64,000 bases of DNA from Linanthus parryae (Eukaryota > Streptophyta > Magnoliopsida > Ericales > Polemoniaceae): NCBI GenBank assembly GCA_023055425.1, contig JALGPY010000001.1:73092994-73156993 (forward strand), written 5' to 3'. Below, piece after piece: positions 61,181 through 64,000 of this stretch. The notes below the pieces were generated by a model. The model had not been told where the DNA came from. It ran no database searches and was given only the letters and a program-made list of their open reading frames with translations. A program made the translations under genes and the position numbers. The first letter of the stretch is position 1. Each line of letters opens with the position of its first letter.

Positions 61181-62800
61181 CTATCCCACCCCCAATCTTG
61201 GAAATTTCTTTCCATGCCATGCCCCCACTTCATTCTTAGAAAAGTATTTCTCCCATAAAAAGTTTGATTCATTAATTAGAATAGATAGGAGAAGTAGGGG
61301 CAAGACACAAAAGATGAATAAGAGATGCAAGCAAAATCTAACAATAAAGTTAGAGCAAGTTGTTATATCATGCATCATCTTAAGAAAAGGGTTTGAAGTC
61401 CTCAAATGACATAAATCATAGAATGGGTCTTCATAAGTTGCCAAATTTTTACTTAAAAGCACAATTTGAGTGATATGGGCAACTTGTGAATCATCAATCT
61501 TATCACTTTTAAATAAGTCATATGGATTTGGGGATGTGGCTTCACAAGTGGGAGTTAAAATAATTTGAGAATATGAAGCCACATCCAAACCCTTAGGCAC
61601 ATCTTCCAAAATAAGCTCGTTCGACTCTTGGTCAAATTGTGCCAAGAATTTCTCCTCCTCCGCCTCAAAATCGACGTCCCCTTCATTGAGGAGAGATGCG
61701 AGGGACTCACAATCATACAAAAAATTGTAATTTTCTAAAGTGAGCTCGCTTGACTCTTGGTCAAATTGTGCTAAGAATGTCTCCTCAATCTCTCGTGAAG
61801 AGGGTTCTCCTAGAGTGTCCTCTAAGTCATCACAAAAAAAGTGATGCTCATGATCATTGGAACTCCGATGAGTAATAGACTCTTCATGAGCACTAGACAA
61901 GATAACATTTTCTTCAAGAATGGTAGCATCTAATTTGACTTCTAACTCATCACATGAGTGGTTTTCATTTTGTGAATCCTCCTCAAATTTGTCACTATGT
62001 GAGTCATCCAAAATGGCTTCACTCATGTCATGGGTTGAAGAGTCATCATCAAAAATATTGATTTCACTACCAACATCACTATCACATGCTTCTTTGGAAT
62101 ATGCAAATGAGAAATGAATACAATCACCTATCCTAGTTTCAACAACTCCATCATCATACACATCATCCAAAATTTTGTCTTGAATAGGCTCGTGATGTGT
62201 GTGAATAGGAAGTTGAGACTCGTGTGATGATGAGTCTTGTGAAGAGTAAGTACTATAATCAAGAGAATCATCATGCAATTGTGAGGAAGCCACTCTATCA
62301 TCCAAGTGAGAGAATGATTCTTCAAATTTTCTTTGTGATTCTCTTGATTCTATTAGTGATTCCAAAATTTCTTTATTCTCTTGAATATGCTTTTGAATTT
62401 TCTCATATAAAGAATCACTTATAGGCGTATTTAGCTCATCATTCACAAGTGATTCCCTCTCAAAATGATTAACTCCTCTTGATTCACACATCATATCATT
62501 ATATTGATAAGTGCAAGAATCATGAGAGTTCAAAGTGTTTGAGGGAGGTGATTGTGCACAAGAAGCATGAGATGTGTAATCTAGTGTCCTACTACCATGC
62601 CAAGAATAATCATTCTTAGGAAAATAATCACCATTTTTAATCGCACGTTCACGTATGGAACGCATTGATTCCTTAGAATGATTTCCATGACTAGTAAATG
62701 CATAGTAATAAGGAACACTAGGCCTCTCACCAAGTCCAAAATGTTCATGAGACATATTTTTTTTCAAGCAAGTAGATGAGAGGTACTTGATGAATGTCAC
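61181..62800 (-). CDS. Acidic 539-residue protein of Tat/Athila-type element, unknown function
   Basis: The only intact long frame in the window. Two start candidates exist: Met1 at 62800 and Met16 (MSHEHFGLGERPS) at 62755; I favour Met16 slightly because the codons before it are AT-rich leader-like. Residues 1-110 are Ser/His/Tyr-rich. Residues 128-165 look like a coiled coil. Residues 205-405 are strongly acidic and hold a duplicated motif FLAQFDQES(S/N)EL(T/I)LE at 342-356 and 385-399. Residues about 485-509 are one hydrophobic segment (FCLHLLFIFCVLPLLLLSIL), followed by a short basic tail GAWHGKKFPRLGVG. No zinc knuckle, protease, RT or integrase motif is present. It could be a membrane-anchored accessory protein; function unknown. 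Confidence 0.75.
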   Translation of the reverse strand: MTFIKYLSSTCLKKNMSHEHFGLGERPSVPYYYAFTSHGNHSKESMRSIRERAIKNGDYFPKNDYSWHGSRTLDYTSHASCAQSPPSNTLNSHDSCTYQYNDMMCESRGVNHFERESLVNDELNTPISDSLYEKIQKHIQENKEILESLIESRESQRKFEESFSHLDDRVASSQLHDDSLDYSTYSSQDSSSHESQLPIHTHHEPIQDKILDDVYDDGVVETRIGDCIHFSFAYSKEACDSDVGSEINIFDDDSSTHDMSEAILDDSHSDKFEEDSQNENHSCDELEVKLDATILEENVILSSAHEESITHRSSNDHEHHFFCDDLEDTLGEPSSREIEETFLAQFDQESSELTLENYNFLYDCESLASLLNEGDVDFEAEEEKFLAQFDQESNELILEDVPKGLDVASYSQIILTPTCEATSPNPYDLFKSDKIDDSQVAHITQIVLLSKNLATYEDPFYDLCHLRTSNPFLKMMHDITTCSNFIVRFCLHLLFIFCVLPLLLLSILINESNFLWEKYFSKNEVGAWHGKKFPRLGVG

Positions 62801-62917
62801 AAGCCCTCTTGAATCTCACAAGCTTAAGTAAGCACAAGCAACTAGAAAAAAAAAATGTCAAAAACAAACTACTAACAAACTAACTAAGAAAGCAAATCAA
62901 ATCTAAAGCCTAGCCTC
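62801..62917 (-). other. Leader of Tat/Athila-type element
   Basis: Short non-coding leader between primer site and ORF, with an A/T run on the minus strand near 62845-62855. Nothing else is seen. Confidence 0.6.
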
Positions 62918-62935
62918 TCCCCGGCAACGGCGCCA
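62918..62935 (-). promoter_or_regulatory. tRNA-Asp-type primer binding site
   Basis: The minus strand reads TGGCGCCGTTGCCGGGGA, six bases from the LTR start at 62942, the same spacing as in the Athila-like element at 31728-31745. Confidence 0.92.
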
Positions 62936-62941
62936 AAAACT

Positions 62942-64000
62942 TGTTCGCGATAATTCCCAAGTATAGGAATATCGTTCTAAGTAGTACCCGAGTAAGAACG
63001 GAGTCGAATCCACAAGGAGAGGAGGATTAGAGAGTGACTTGCAAAACTAGAATAAACGACTAACTAAAACAATAAAACACAAACTCTCAATGGCTTTAAA
63101 GCTTGCCAAGCTATTCAAATCCACCAAAATCAATTGATGGAGCAAGTTTGAGGTTTGAGTTTAAGAACAAAGTAAACGACTACTAGAGCTACGATTCAAG
63201 AAACTAAGCGAAATACCAAGTAATGAGGGCTAGGGATCATCGGTTTCTCTAGTGACCAATCCTCCTATTATATTCAAGACCGATTCTCAATTCGCATGTG
63301 TCAATCCACAAGACAAGTATCTCGAGAAGTGATTGCTCATACAATCCAACTCGCGACAAGAGAAGTGTGTAAATCCAACACGCTATTCAAGCACTAAAGA
63401 GGCTATTCCAATGACATTCTCCAAATTTCAAGTGTTTCAAGCATCAACCATATGTAAACACACATAGATGTTTCCACATGAAAGATCAAGCAACAAATGA
63501 GATTTGTAAATTCTCACTCAAATCACCTAACTAGAACTCGATTTCTCAAAGTTAGGATTGATGAGTTCCTTTCACTCAAATGCAACTTCAAATCAAACAC
63601 GTCAAAAGTATTCGCACATCTACCTATTCAATGCATCAAATACTTCAACAAGAGAAATCCAAACATTGCACTAAGCATTCAAGTGAACCCAATTCAAACC
63701 ATTCATCCTTGAAGTTCAACTTGAATCAACAAGATGATTAGAGCACTAGATAGTCCCAAATCACCCAAGCAATTGAATTAGCTACTCATTATAAGAAATT
63801 CAAGAGAGATTGAGAGAAATTTACTTTTAATAATCAAAACTTGAATCACAATTGATGTCATACACTTGTTTTTGCCAATTCAACCTCAAAACTTGATAGA
63901 AACTACACAAACTAAGAGCAAAATAGCCAAAAACTCAAGCTAAACTATCAACTAATGAAGAACAACCCCTAACAAGCTACTGCTGCTGCTGCTATAGCAA
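62942..64000 (-). repeat. 5' LTR of Tat/Athila-type element (cut by window edge)
   Basis: The 1059 bp visible match 57243-58300 with eight substitutions and one 2-bp difference. It starts TGTTCGCGATAATTCC. The remaining 1.16 kb should lie beyond the right edge and end in TTCATCAACA. Confidence 0.92.

Larger units (their letters stand above)
57243..64000 (-). mobile_element. Young non-autonomous Tat/Athila-type LTR element
   Basis: Two LTRs in the same orientation flank a 3.48 kb interior holding a tRNA-Asp primer site, one 539-codon ORF and polypurine tracts. No gag, protease, RT or integrase is present, so movement would need proteins from an autonomous relative. The two LTRs differ by eight substitutions and one 2-bp indel over the 1059 bp visible in both, indicating a recent insertion. 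The right LTR runs off the window. Confidence 0.9.

Overview
This window is a gene-poor, repeat-dense stretch of a flowering-plant nuclear genome, probably a eudicot; the species cannot be told. Everything I can name is a transposable element or its remains. The evidence is plant-type Ty3/gypsy elements with tRNA-iMet and tRNA-Asp primer sites, two Ty1/copia polyproteins, a plant Helitron Rep/helicase, and a PIF/Harbinger-like transposase tail. I see no intact host gene, tRNA, rRNA or CRISPR array.

Region 1 (1-27838) is a head-to-tail array of one non-coding LTR retroelement read on the minus strand. A 3.28 kb LTR alternates with a 1.16 kb internal segment (LTR-int-LTR-int...). There are six full units of 4442-4445 bp plus a partial LTR at the left edge. 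Every internal segment keeps a tRNA-iMet-type primer site and a polypurine tract but has no gag or pol. The array stops exactly at an LTR terminus (27838).

Region 2 (27839-33827) is a minus-strand Athila-like Ty3/gypsy element: 5' LTR, tRNA-Asp primer site, broken gag, retropepsin, and a C-terminal integrase scrap, with the RT-RNase H-integrase core missing. Region 3 (33828-~41520) is a decayed minus-strand Ty1/copia element of SIRE type. It has LTR, primer site, gag, protease, integrase, RT, RNase H and a basic/acidic 3' ORF, and carries many copies of a 16-bp palindrome in phased pairs. The likely order is array inside Athila-like element inside SIRE-like element.

Region 4 (~41521-46828) is a second Ty1/copia element, on the plus strand, with stops and frameshifts. 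Region 5 (~46829-52485) is a minus-strand Helitron remnant whose helicase is interrupted by a solo LTR (47054-48483). Region 6 (52486-57242) is a chain of fragments: a chimeric copia LTR, a Harbinger-like transposase tail, a SIRE-type LTR, and a Tat/Athila-type LTR. Region 7 (57243-64000, running off the right edge) is a young non-autonomous Tat/Athila-type element on the minus strand. Its LTRs are about 99% identical, and its single long ORF encodes a 539-residue acidic protein with a C-terminal membrane segment and no recognisable gag or pol domain. It is the only intact long reading frame in the window.
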